Below, in pieces: positions 49,262-56,415 of a stretch of 64,000 nt of DNA (its first letter is position 1; each line of letters opens with the position of its first letter). The notes beneath the pieces were generated by a model. It worked only from the letters and a program-made list of their open reading frames with translations. It had not been told where the DNA came from and searched no databases. The position numbers and the translations under genes were made by a program. The DNA is from JBKHXF01 sp046566145 (GTDB taxonomy: Bacteria > Actinomycetota > Nitriliruptoria > Nitriliruptorales > Nitriliruptoraceae), in NCBI GenBank assembly GCA_046566145.1, contig JBKHXF010000022.1:1-64000 (forward strand), given 5' to 3'.

Positions 49262-49458
49262 GCGGGTTCAGCTGCGCAGCCGCCGGCGCGACGTCGTGCG
49301 GGTGGGCGCCGGACGCAGGCACCGACGACGAGGTCGTCGCGCAGGTCGCCGAGCACCTCCGTGAGGTGCACGACGTCCAGCACGTCACCGCGACGCTCGC
49401 GAAGTACGCGCTCGCCGTGGCGCACGACGAGGTGCGACTGCGGGCCGACGAGGCCTGA
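49258..49458 (+). CDS. DUF1059-like small protein
   Basis: 66 residues from ATG 49258. FSCAAAGATSCGWAPDAGTDDEVVAQVAEHLREVHDV matches DUF1059 (FxCxxxGxxCxW......EEL...V..HA...HG). The two Cys and two His could bind a metal. It is the last gene of the small-membrane-protein operon and its only member without a membrane helix. Role unknown. Confidence 0.7.
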   Translation: MSGFSCAAAGATSCGWAPDAGTDDEVVAQVAEHLREVHDVQHVTATLAKYALAVAHDEVRLRADEA

Positions 49459-49463
49459 CGGCG

Positions 49464-49485
49464 CGCGCCGGCGGCCGCCGGCGCG
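49464..49485. terminator. 22-bp perfect palindrome between convergent operons
   Basis: A perfect palindrome centred on GGCCGCCGG..., from CGCG at 49464 to CGCG at 49485, sits between the DUF1059 stop (49458) and the hypE stop (49495). It can fold on either strand and probably ends both operons. Confidence 0.6.
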
Positions 49486-49494
49486 GCGCGACCG

Positions 49495-50580
49495 TCAGCA
49501 GATTCGCGGCAGCGGGTCGCCGACCAGCATGTCGACCACGCGCGTGCCGCCGAAGGTCGTCTGCAGCAGCACGGTCCCAGCGGGCTGCTCGCGCACGGCG
49601 CCGATCACCGTGGCGCCGGCCCCGTACCGGTGTGCGTGCATCGCCTCCAGCGCGGCACGTGCCTGGTGCTCCGGCACGACCACGACCAGCACACCCTCGT
49701 TGGCGACGTAGATCGGGTCGATGCCCAGCAGGTCGCACGCGCCCAGCGTCGTGGGGCGGACCGGCAGGGCGGCCTCGGACAGCACGATCCCGAGTCCCGT
49801 CGCGACCGCCACCTCGTTGAGCACGGTGCCGACGCCACCACGGGTCGCGTCCCGCAGGAACCGGGTGTCCGGCGCCGCGGCGAGCAGGTCGGCCACCAGG
49901 CCGTGCAGCGGGGCACTGTCCGAGACGATGTCGGCGTCGAGGTGCAGGTCGCCCCGTGCGAGCATGACGGCCATGCCGTGATCCGCGAGCGGTCCGGAGA
50001 CGAGCACCTTGTCCCCCGCGCCGATCGCGGCGGCGTCCAGCCGGACGTCGTCGGGGACGACCCCGACGCCGGTGGTGTTGACGTACACGCCGTCGCAGGA
50101 GTCGCTGTCGACCACCTTCGTGTCCCCGGCGACGACCTGCACGCCGGCGCCGGCGGCCGCGGCTGCGAGGTCCGCGACGACCGTCCGCAGGTCGTCGAAC
50201 GAGAAGCCCTCCTCGATGACGAACCCGACGGTCAGCCAGCGCGGCTGGGCGCCCTGGCAGGCGAGGTCGTTGACGGTCCCGTGCACGGCGAGCGACCCGA
50301 TCGTCCCCCCGGGGAACCTCCACGGTCGCACCACGAACGTGTCGGTGCTCACGGCGACGCGAGCGACGTCACGGACGTCGAGCACCGCCCCGTCGTCGAG
50401 CGCCTCGAGGTGCGGGTTGCGCAGCGCCTCCAGGAAGATCGCGTCGGTGAGGGCCGCGGATGCCTTGCCGCCGGCGCCGTGGGCGAGCGTGACGTGTTCG
50501 CCGGTGAGGCGAGGTCGACGCGCACGGACGGTCGCGATGTGGTCCTCCACGACCGCGGGGTCGTCGTTGCGTCGCCGCAT
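49495..50580 (-). CDS. hypE: Hydrogenase expression/formation protein HypE
   Basis: 361 residues from ATG 50580. The ATP-binding N-terminus has LAHGAGGKASAALTDAIFLEAL and VAVSTDTFVVRPWRFPGGTIGSLAVHGTVNDLA. FLRDATRGGVGTVLNEVA is the second conserved block. The protein ends PLPRIC, the obligatory C-terminal Cys that is carbamoylated by HypF and dehydrated to thiocyanate. Start overlaps the hypD stop by one base. Confidence 0.96.
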   Translation of the reverse strand: MRRRNDDPAVVEDHIATVRARRPRLTGEHVTLAHGAGGKASAALTDAIFLEALRNPHLEALDDGAVLDVRDVARVAVSTDTFVVRPWRFPGGTIGSLAVHGTVNDLACQGAQPRWLTVGFVIEEGFSFDDLRTVVADLAAAAAGAGVQVVAGDTKVVDSDSCDGVYVNTTGVGVVPDDVRLDAAAIGAGDKVLVSGPLADHGMAVMLARGDLHLDADIVSDSAPLHGLVADLLAAAPDTRFLRDATRGGVGTVLNEVAVATGLGIVLSEAALPVRPTTLGACDLLGIDPIYVANEGVLVVVVPEHQARAALEAMHAHRYGAGATVIGAVREQPAGTVLLQTTFGGTRVVDMLVGDPLPRIC

Positions 50581-51725
50581 CACCCGACCACCGGCAGCGC
50601 GGTGACGTCGTCGTGCTCGTGGTCGGAGGTGCGGAGCCGCCCGAAGTTGTAGTAGGCGGCGCACGCACCCTCGGAGGACACCATGCAGGTGCCGATGGGG
50701 GTCTCGGGCGTGCACGCCGTCCCGAACACGCCGCACTCCCAGGGCTTGATCGCGCCCTTGAGCACCTCGCCGCACTCGCACGCGGGCGGGTCCTCGACCC
50801 GCTGGCCCGGCATCGCGAACCGCCGCTCGGCGTCGAAGTCGGCGTAGCGGGACGACACCGCCAGGGCGCTGCCCTCGATCCAGCCCAGGCCGCGCCACTC
50901 GAAGGTCTCCCGGACCTCGAACACGTCCTCGAGGATGGCCAGCGCGCGGGGGTTGCCCTCGTCCCGGACCACGCGCGTGTACTGGTTCTCCACCTCGCAC
51001 CGGCCCTCGGCCAGTTGCGTCAGCAGCATGTGGACGGCCTGGAGCACGTCCAGCGGTTCGAACCCGGTCGTGACGATCGGCAGCCCGTACTCCTCGGGCA
51101 CGATCTTGTACGGGTCGTTGCCGATGACGGTCGACACGTGGCCGGGGCCGATGAACCCGTCGAGGTCCCGGTCGGGCGCGTCGAGGATCGCCCGCAGCGG
51201 CGGGATGATGGTGACGTGGTTGACGAACACCGTGAAGTTGCGCAGCCCGAGCTGGGCCGCCCGTTGGACCGTCACCGCCGTGGACGGGGCGGTGGTCTCG
51301 AACCCGACCGCGAAGAACACCACCTCCCGGTCCGGTTCCGCCTGCGCGATCCGCAGGGCGTCCATCGGCGAGTAGACCATGCGGACGTCCGCGCCGGCGG
51401 CCTTGGCGTCGAGCAGGCACTGCGCGGAGCCGGGGACCCGCATCATGTCGCCGAACGACGTGAACACGACGCCCGGCTGCGACGCGAGGTGGATCGCGTC
51501 GTCCACGCGGCCCATCGGGATCACGCACACGGGGCAGCCCGGACCGTGGACGAGCTCCACGCTGTCGGGCAGCAGCTGCTCGATGCCGTGGCGGTAGATG
51601 GTGTGGGTGTGGCCGCCGCAGATCTCCATGAACTTCACGTGCCGCGCGGGGTCGGCGACCTCGTGGATGGCGCGGACCAGCGAGCGGGCGGCGGCGGGGT
51701 CGCGGAACTCGTCGACGTACTTCAT
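50580..51725 (-). CDS. hypD: Hydrogenase expression/formation protein HypD
   Basis: 381 residues from ATG 51725. FMEICGGHTHTIYRHG and LVHGPGCPVCVIPMGRVDDAI are the conserved Cys motifs of HypD; later PPACECGEVLKG and C-terminal Cys residues supply the [4Fe-4S] ligands. HypD with HypC assembles Fe(CN)2CO before transfer to the large subunit. Directly upstream of hypE. Confidence 0.96.
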   Translation of the reverse strand: MKYVDEFRDPAAARSLVRAIHEVADPARHVKFMEICGGHTHTIYRHGIEQLLPDSVELVHGPGCPVCVIPMGRVDDAIHLASQPGVVFTSFGDMMRVPGSAQCLLDAKAAGADVRMVYSPMDALRIAQAEPDREVVFFAVGFETTAPSTAVTVQRAAQLGLRNFTVFVNHVTIIPPLRAILDAPDRDLDGFIGPGHVSTVIGNDPYKIVPEEYGLPIVTTGFEPLDVLQAVHMLLTQLAEGRCEVENQYTRVVRDEGNPRALAILEDVFEVRETFEWRGLGWIEGSALAVSSRYADFDAERRFAMPGQRVEDPPACECGEVLKGAIKPWECGVFGTACTPETPIGTCMVSSEGACAAYYNFGRLRTSDHEHDDVTALPVVG

Positions 51726-51761
51726 GGCTACGGCCTCTCGTCTGTCACCGATCGTGCGGGG

Positions 51762-52475
51762 TCAGCGGCGATCGGGGTCGAGCTGGGTGATCGCGGTCCG
51801 GGCGTGGACGAGCACGAGGTCGTGCACCTGCAGCGCGTCGACCAGCGTGGTGTCGACCAGCACGGTCCCGTCGGGGGTGCGGACCATGGCCTCGGACGGT
51901 CCGAGCACGTCGGTCACCTCGGCGACCACGGCCTCGTCGGCGCAGGTGATGCACACCTCGCCCCGGTCCCCGGTCTGCGCGACCCCCGCCCGGGCGGGGG
52001 TGGCGGCCAACGCCGAACCGAGCGCGGCGAGCGTCTCTGCGGCCTCGCGGAGGTCGTGCGCCGGCGGCAGCACGGCCTCGGCCGCCGGGTGCGGGGCGAC
52101 CGGGCTGGTCGGGCCGGACGGGCCGGTGGGGAGGGTCACGTGGCCGACCCCCCACGCCCGGAGCCGGAGGCCCACGGCGGCGGTCGCGGCGGGCGGGCCG
52201 ACGGTCAGGACGAGGTCGCCGGGGACGGCCCCGGACCGCAGGGCCCCGATGCCCGCCGTGCCGTGGGCCGCGACGGTCCGTGCCGGGTCACCGGCGGCGT
52301 CGTCGAGCGCCGCGCTCAGGGCAGCCGCCCGGTCCCCGGGCGCGTCCGCCCCGGGGTCGTCGGGCAGGAGGTCCAGCAGCCAACGCCGTCCCCCGGCGGT
52401 CAGGTGCACGCCGAGGAGCGAGACCGCCGGTCGGAGCCGTTCGGCGGTGGCCTCGGGGTGCACGGTGACGACCAT
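51762..52475 (-). CDS. SIS-like/HypC-like fusion protein
   Basis: 237 residues from ATG 52475. The N-terminal about 150 residues resemble a sugar-isomerase (SIS) fold: AAALSAALDDAAGDPARTV and GDLVLTVGPPAATAAVGLRLRAWGVGHVTL. The last about 70 residues are HypC-like: CITCADEAVVAEVTDVLGPSEAMV ... LVDALQVHDLVLVHARTAITQLD, without the N-terminal MCLxxP Cys needed by true HypC. Probably an accessory chaperone in the hypC-fusion-hypD-hypE operon. Overlaps hypC by one base. Confidence 0.7.
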   Translation of the reverse strand: MVVTVHPEATAERLRPAVSLLGVHLTAGGRRWLLDLLPDDPGADAPGDRAAALSAALDDAAGDPARTVAAHGTAGIGALRSGAVPGDLVLTVGPPAATAAVGLRLRAWGVGHVTLPTGPSGPTSPVAPHPAAEAVLPPAHDLREAAETLAALGSALAATPARAGVAQTGDRGEVCITCADEAVVAEVTDVLGPSEAMVRTPDGTVLVDTTLVDALQVHDLVLVHARTAITQLDPDRR

Positions 52476-52939
52476 CAGGGGCGACCGTCGTTGCGCGGGG
52501 TCGCCGGGGCGGCGCGCGGCGTCGCCGGGGCGGGGCGTGGTGGGTCGGCGGGCCCGGCCGGTGCGGGTCGCTCGGCCCGTGCGGCGTGCGGCGTGACGAA
52601 GCCGACCGCCTCGTAGGGGTCCCAGCCGGACTCGTCACCGGCGAACTCGGCGATCTCCTGCTCGAACTCGCCGGCGAACATCTTCAGCGCCTTCAGCGTC
52701 TCGGCCGCCTCCTCCTCGTCGATCCGCGACATCGCGAACCCGACGTGGATGAGGACCCAGTCCCCGACCGACACGGCCTCGTCGCCGCTCGCGTCACCGA
52801 CCGCCACGACGCCGTCCGGGGTCCTGATCCCGAGCAGCGCGGAGGAGACCTCGCGGCGGACCCCCTCCACCTGCGCGATCACACGCTGTTCGGCGACGTC
52901 CGCGATCGCCACGACCTGTCCGGGGATGCCCAGGCACAC
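52475..52939 (-). CDS. hypC: Hydrogenase assembly chaperone HypC
   Basis: 154 residues from ATG 52939. MCLGIPGQVVAI is the essential N-terminal Cys motif, and SVGDWVLIHVGFAMSRIDEEEA closes the OB-like core. Normal HypC ends near residue 80-90. Here about 70 residues follow: GEFEQEIAEFAGDESGWDPYEAVGF and a Pro/Ala-rich tail. Leads the hypC/D/E operon, with the shared element 33 nt upstream. Confidence 0.95.
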   Translation of the reverse strand: MCLGIPGQVVAIADVAEQRVIAQVEGVRREVSSALLGIRTPDGVVAVGDASGDEAVSVGDWVLIHVGFAMSRIDEEEAAETLKALKMFAGEFEQEIAEFAGDESGWDPYEAVGFVTPHAARAERPAPAGPADPPRPAPATPRAAPATPRNDGRP

Positions 52940-52972
52940 GTCTCGTCCTCCCTCGCCGCGCCACCGACGAGA

Positions 52973-52995
52973 CTAGCTGCGAACGTCACCTAGTG
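52973..52995. promoter_or_regulatory. Hydrogenase-locus element upstream of the hypC operon
   Basis: CTAGCTG (52973-52979)-N10-CTAGTG (52990-52995), 33 nt before hypC (minus strand). The nearly equal distance (34 nt) of the 46862 copy from the minus-strand nifU-like start is notable. Confidence 0.6.
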
Positions 52996-53035
52996 CAGCA
53001 TCGTCGGCCGTGGCCGTCGGTGGCCGACGGTCACG

Positions 53036-53773
53036 TCAGCCGGCGGGCTCCCCGAGCAGGTCCGCCAGGCCGCGCAGGGCCGAGACGGCCGGGGGCGTGG
53101 GCTCGACGTCGACCGGGGACGACCCGTCGCGGTCGGCGCGGGTGACGGCGGGGTCGTCGGGCACGACGATGCGTCGCAGTCCGTCGAACCTGCCCCGCAG
53201 CTGGTCGAGGTCGGTCGCGTCGCGGACGCGGTTGACGACCAGCAGGACGGTCGGGACCTCCTTCGCCAGCGCCAGCTCGTGTGCTCGTTCGCCGACGTCG
53301 AGCGACTTGGCGGTCGGCTCGGCGACGATGACGGCGACGTCGACGGCGCCGGCATCCACGCGCGTGAGGGTCCCGGTCCCGGCCTCCATGTCCGCGACGA
53401 CGACCTCGTCGCTGCGGGGCAGCTCGTTGAGCAGCTGCTGGGGCGACATCCCGCAGCACGGGCACCCGGCCCCGGGGCGCTCGATCCGCTGGGCCACCAG
53501 GAACCGCGACCCGTCCGGTCCGGGGCGCGCGAACCGCCGCAGGAGCTCGTCGATGTCGCCGACGTGCGGCTCCTCGCCGGCGTCGACCCGCTCGCGGACC
53601 GACAGCACGTCCTCGGCGACCTCGAGCCCGAGCCCGAGCGACAACGCCAGGTTGGCGTTCGCGTCGCAGTCCATCGCCACGACCGCACGACCGCGTGCGC
53701 CGAGCTCGCGTGCGAGCACGGCCGACGTGGTCGTCTTCCCCGACCCGCCCTTGCCGACCACGACGACCTTCAC
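53036..53773 (-). CDS. CooC/MinD-type P-loop ATPase, copy 3
   Basis: 245 residues from GTG 53773. VKVVVVGKGGSGKTTTSAVLA has the deviant Walker A. MDCDANANLALSLGLG, VVADMEAGTGTLTRVDAGAVD and VLLVVNRVRDATDLDQL follow. GAGCPCCGMSPQQLLNELP holds a CxCC motif at the Ni-binding position of CooC. Overlaps copy 4 by 4 nt, so the two form an operon. Confidence 0.87.
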   Translation of the reverse strand: MKVVVVGKGGSGKTTTSAVLARELGARGRAVVAMDCDANANLALSLGLGLEVAEDVLSVRERVDAGEEPHVGDIDELLRRFARPGPDGSRFLVAQRIERPGAGCPCCGMSPQQLLNELPRSDEVVVADMEAGTGTLTRVDAGAVDVAVIVAEPTAKSLDVGERAHELALAKEVPTVLLVVNRVRDATDLDQLRGRFDGLRRIVVPDDPAVTRADRDGSSPVDVEPTPPAVSALRGLADLLGEPAG

Positions 53774-54525
53774 GGCGCGACCTCCCGCAGGTGCTCCGCG
53801 AGTGACCGTAGGGCGAGAGCGGCCGGGGAGTCGGGTGCGTGGTCGGCCAGCGCAACGCCCGCGCGGTCCGCGTCGCGCACCGCCGGGTCGTCGGGCACCA
53901 CACCGACCACCTCGAGGCCGGTCTCGCGGCCGACGCGTTCGGCGTCCCCGCGACCCTCGACCTTGTTGGCGACCGCGACGACGCGGGCCGACGGCCGCGT
54001 CGCGGCCAGCCGGGCGAGGCGCCGGGCGGTCACGAACGACTTCACGGTCGGCTCGACGACCACGGCCACGAGGCTCGCGAAGTCGGCCCAGCCGAAGAAG
54101 GGTTGCCGGGTGCCTCCGGGCAGGTCGCCCAACACGTGCCAGCCCTGCTCCGGCAGCTCCCGCTTGATCTGGTCGAAGGCGTGCAGCGAGGGGGACAGCG
54201 ACCACGCACCCTCGGTGCGGAGCTTGCCGAACTGCAGCAGCAACACGCCGTCCGGTCCGCGCAGCGCGTACCGCTCGACCGCGTCCTCGGCCGTCAGCCC
54301 GGCACGCAGACGCCAACGGGGACCGTCGCCGTCGGGGACCTCCTCGACCGCGTCGGCCGGGATGCCGGTGTCGCTGGGCGCGATCCCCATCGCGCCGGCG
54401 AGGCCCGGCATGACGTCGGAGTCGAGCACGACCGTGGCCTCGCCGGATGCCGCCAGGGCCCGCGCGACCGTCCCCACGGTCGTCGACTTGCCGCTGCCAC
54501 CCTTCCCGACGAACGCCACCCGCAC
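53770..54525 (-). CDS. CooC/MinD-type P-loop ATPase, copy 4 (CxC motif lost)
   Basis: 251 residues from GTG 54525. VRVAFVGKGGSGKSTTVGTVA, LDSDVMPGLAGAMGIAPSD and VVAVANKVEGRGDAERVGRETGLEVVGVVPDDPAV are typical of the family. At the position of the CxC motif it reads RTEGAWSLSPSLHAFDQIK, with no Cys. It may be a non-metal-binding partner of copy 3 in a heterodimer. The end of the hydrogenase locus. Confidence 0.85.
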   Translation of the reverse strand: MRVAFVGKGGSGKSTTVGTVARALAASGEATVVLDSDVMPGLAGAMGIAPSDTGIPADAVEEVPDGDGPRWRLRAGLTAEDAVERYALRGPDGVLLLQFGKLRTEGAWSLSPSLHAFDQIKRELPEQGWHVLGDLPGGTRQPFFGWADFASLVAVVVEPTVKSFVTARRLARLAATRPSARVVAVANKVEGRGDAERVGRETGLEVVGVVPDDPAVRDADRAGVALADHAPDSPAALALRSLAEHLREVAP

Positions 54526-54579
54526 GACACCCCTCCGCCTCCGCCGGCGGCAACCCTACACGTCCCGGTGCGACCGGCT

Positions 54580-55566
54580 TCAGCCGGTGCGGGAACCGTC
54601 GAGCAGCACCCGGTCGCCGAGCGGCGCGGCCAGCGTCACCGGGACGGCGACCTCGTACGCCTCCATCGTGCAGGCCTGCCCCTCGGTGCCGGCGCGCGCA
54701 CCCATCGAGACCGTCACGACGACCTCGGTGTCGGTCTCGGCCACCTCGACCGGGGCGACCCCGACGCAGGCGGGGTTGCCGACCGAGACGAACAGCAGCA
54801 ACTCGGCCCCGTCGACCGCGGCGCCCTGGACGAACAGCGGCATCGGGTCGACGACGGTCGGGTCCACCTCGACGATCTCGCGCCCGCCGGCGTCCGGGGC
54901 GACGACGATCACCGGGTCCGGCATCGGGTCGTCGCTGGACACGGTGTCGTCGCAGGTGGCCGTCGCCTCGCAGTCGGCGGCCGAGTCGCACTCGCCGGTC
55001 GCGGCGTCACAGAGGATGACGTCGTCGCACTCCTCCGGGGGCGTCCCCGCGACGCAGACCGCGCTGGAGACGGAGTCCAGCCCGCCGATCATCGCCGCCG
55101 GCTCGTAGACGAGCCGCACGTCGGGCCCGGTGAGCACCAGCCGGGGCGACTCCAGGGCCCAGGTGTCCACGCCCTGCAGCAGCCCGAGGTAGGTGGCCTC
55201 GGCGTCCATCAGGGCCGGGTCCTCGCAGGCCATCTCGGTCACCGCGATGCCGTCGACGAACGCGAAGGTGCCGTCCCCGAGCTCGACGGTGCCGCCGTAG
55301 GAGTTGCAGGCGGCCGTGCCGCCGGCGCTGATGCTGCCGTCGTCCTCGCGGGCCAGCACCAGGTCGATCCTCGTGTCCGCCGGGACGTCGACGCCCTCGA
55401 CGAGCACCCAGGTGTCGAAGGCGCTCTGCTCGATGCCGCCGCCGGCGCCGCCGGCGCCGGCGTCCTCGTCGCCGATCGACGGGTCGGCGCTGCCGCCGCA
55501 GGCGGTCAGGGCGAGGGCAGCGGCACAGGCCACGGCGGCGGTCCGCAGCAGGTGGGTGGCTCGCAT
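54580..55566 (-). CDS. META-domain lipoprotein
   Basis: 328 residues. The lipobox LALTAC gives lipid anchoring. FDTWVLVEGVDVPADTRIDLVL ... GGTAACNSYGGTVEL ... AVTEMACEDPALMDAEATYL is the META (HslJ-like) domain at about residues 50-165. The C-terminal half has many Cys (ECDDVILCDAATGECDSAADC) and a beta-rich domain ending at VLLDGSRTG. Function of META lipoproteins is poorly known; stress or envelope roles are proposed. Confidence 0.85.
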   Translation of the reverse strand: MRATHLLRTAAVACAAALALTACGGSADPSIGDEDAGAGGAGGGIEQSAFDTWVLVEGVDVPADTRIDLVLAREDDGSISAGGTAACNSYGGTVELGDGTFAFVDGIAVTEMACEDPALMDAEATYLGLLQGVDTWALESPRLVLTGPDVRLVYEPAAMIGGLDSVSSAVCVAGTPPEECDDVILCDAATGECDSAADCEATATCDDTVSSDDPMPDPVIVVAPDAGGREIVEVDPTVVDPMPLFVQGAAVDGAELLLFVSVGNPACVGVAPVEVAETDTEVVVTVSMGARAGTEGQACTMEAYEVAVPVTLAAPLGDRVLLDGSRTG

Positions 55567-56120
55567 GGTCGGGCATCCCCGGTCTCGGCCCCGGCCCCGA
55601 CGGCCGGCGGTCTCGACCGGGTGGGACGCTGTCGCCGGCGGTCCGGTTCCACCGCCGGCGCGGCGAGCGTCACCAGTGTCGTGGGCCTACCGGGACGACC
55701 GAGGAGCGCGGCGTGGCGGGCTGGTGGCCCCAGTCCGTCATCGGGAGTTCTGCGGGGCCGGGTGGTTCGGGACGCGCCCGACCGGTGACAGTGACGACGC
55801 TCCCTGAAACTCCCCGGACCTGGTCATGAACGTTCACCACCTCCGGGGTTCGGAACGGCACGAGTTCCGTAACGGCGCGTAGGGACTCGTGATGCCCCGG
55901 CTGCCAAGTGCAGCAGCGACCACGAGGACCCGCTCCAGGATGACACCGGAGGAAGACGTGGACGCGTCAGCCTCAAGAGCTCAGGGGTGGACGATCTCGG
56001 CGAACGCCCGCCACCTTGACCGCGACCGCTAGACGCGGCCCCCGGCGGGGTGACGCGCGCTGCCGACCCCTCGCGGACGGGTCCGACGCGCCCTGCGGAC
56101 GGTGCTAGCGACCTCGCCCA
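55567..56120. other. Non-coding stretch, no gene supported
   Basis: Holds the promoter side of the META gene, then sequence with short dyads: CGGAAC-N7-GTTCCG near 55854-55872 and CACGAGT...ACTCGTG across about 55860-55893. No frame has convincing codon usage. GC content falls from about 55.8 kb onwards, so this may be remnant mobile DNA. Confidence 0.45.
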
Positions 56121-56225
56121 TCAACGACGGCGGTGCCACAGCCTCACGAGCAGCGCCAGGACACCAAAGAAGATGAGCCCCGTCAGCAGGAACGCCACGA
56201 CTCCATAAGCAGTTTCCGCGGTCAA
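56121..56225 (-). CDS. 34-residue single-helix membrane peptide
   Basis: TTG start at 56225 with GGAGGGG 7 nt upstream; stop TGA at 56121-56123. The sequence TAETAYGVVAFLLTGLIFF continues GVLALLVRLWHRRR: one transmembrane helix with a positive tail, expected to be inside. Codon use is less GC-rich than neighbours. Reality rests on the ribosome site and hydrophobicity; no family recognised. Confidence 0.4.
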   Translation of the reverse strand: MTAETAYGVVAFLLTGLIFFGVLALLVRLWHRRR

Positions 56226-56287
56226 TCGTCACCCCTCCGCCGATCGGGCCTCCGCCAATGGGGCTCCGCGGCGTTGGCGCGGCGCAC

Positions 56288-56404
56288 TATAGGCCCGCCC
56301 GCGCCTGGATCCGCATCATCTGGCGCTGCTGGCAAGACGGCACCCACTACGACCCGGAACGGCACGGCGGCCAGCAGAGAACCCTGATGACCGCCGCTGC
56401 TTGA
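56288..56404 (+). pseudogene. C-terminal remnant of an IS110-like transposase
   Basis: The frame ending at TGA 56402-56404 reads AWIRIIWRCWQDGTHYDPERH and ends GGQQRTLMTAAA. The WRCWQDGTxYDPxRH pattern is the usual C-terminus of IS110/IS116/IS902 transposases. Nothing of the catalytic domain is found upstream, so this is a relic. Confidence 0.5.
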
Positions 56405-56415
56405 CACAGAGCTCC

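Noticed and set aside
55670..55861. 63-codon minus-strand open frame in the gap near 55.7 kb
   Set aside because: No ribosome site, no motif and no coding-like third-position bias.
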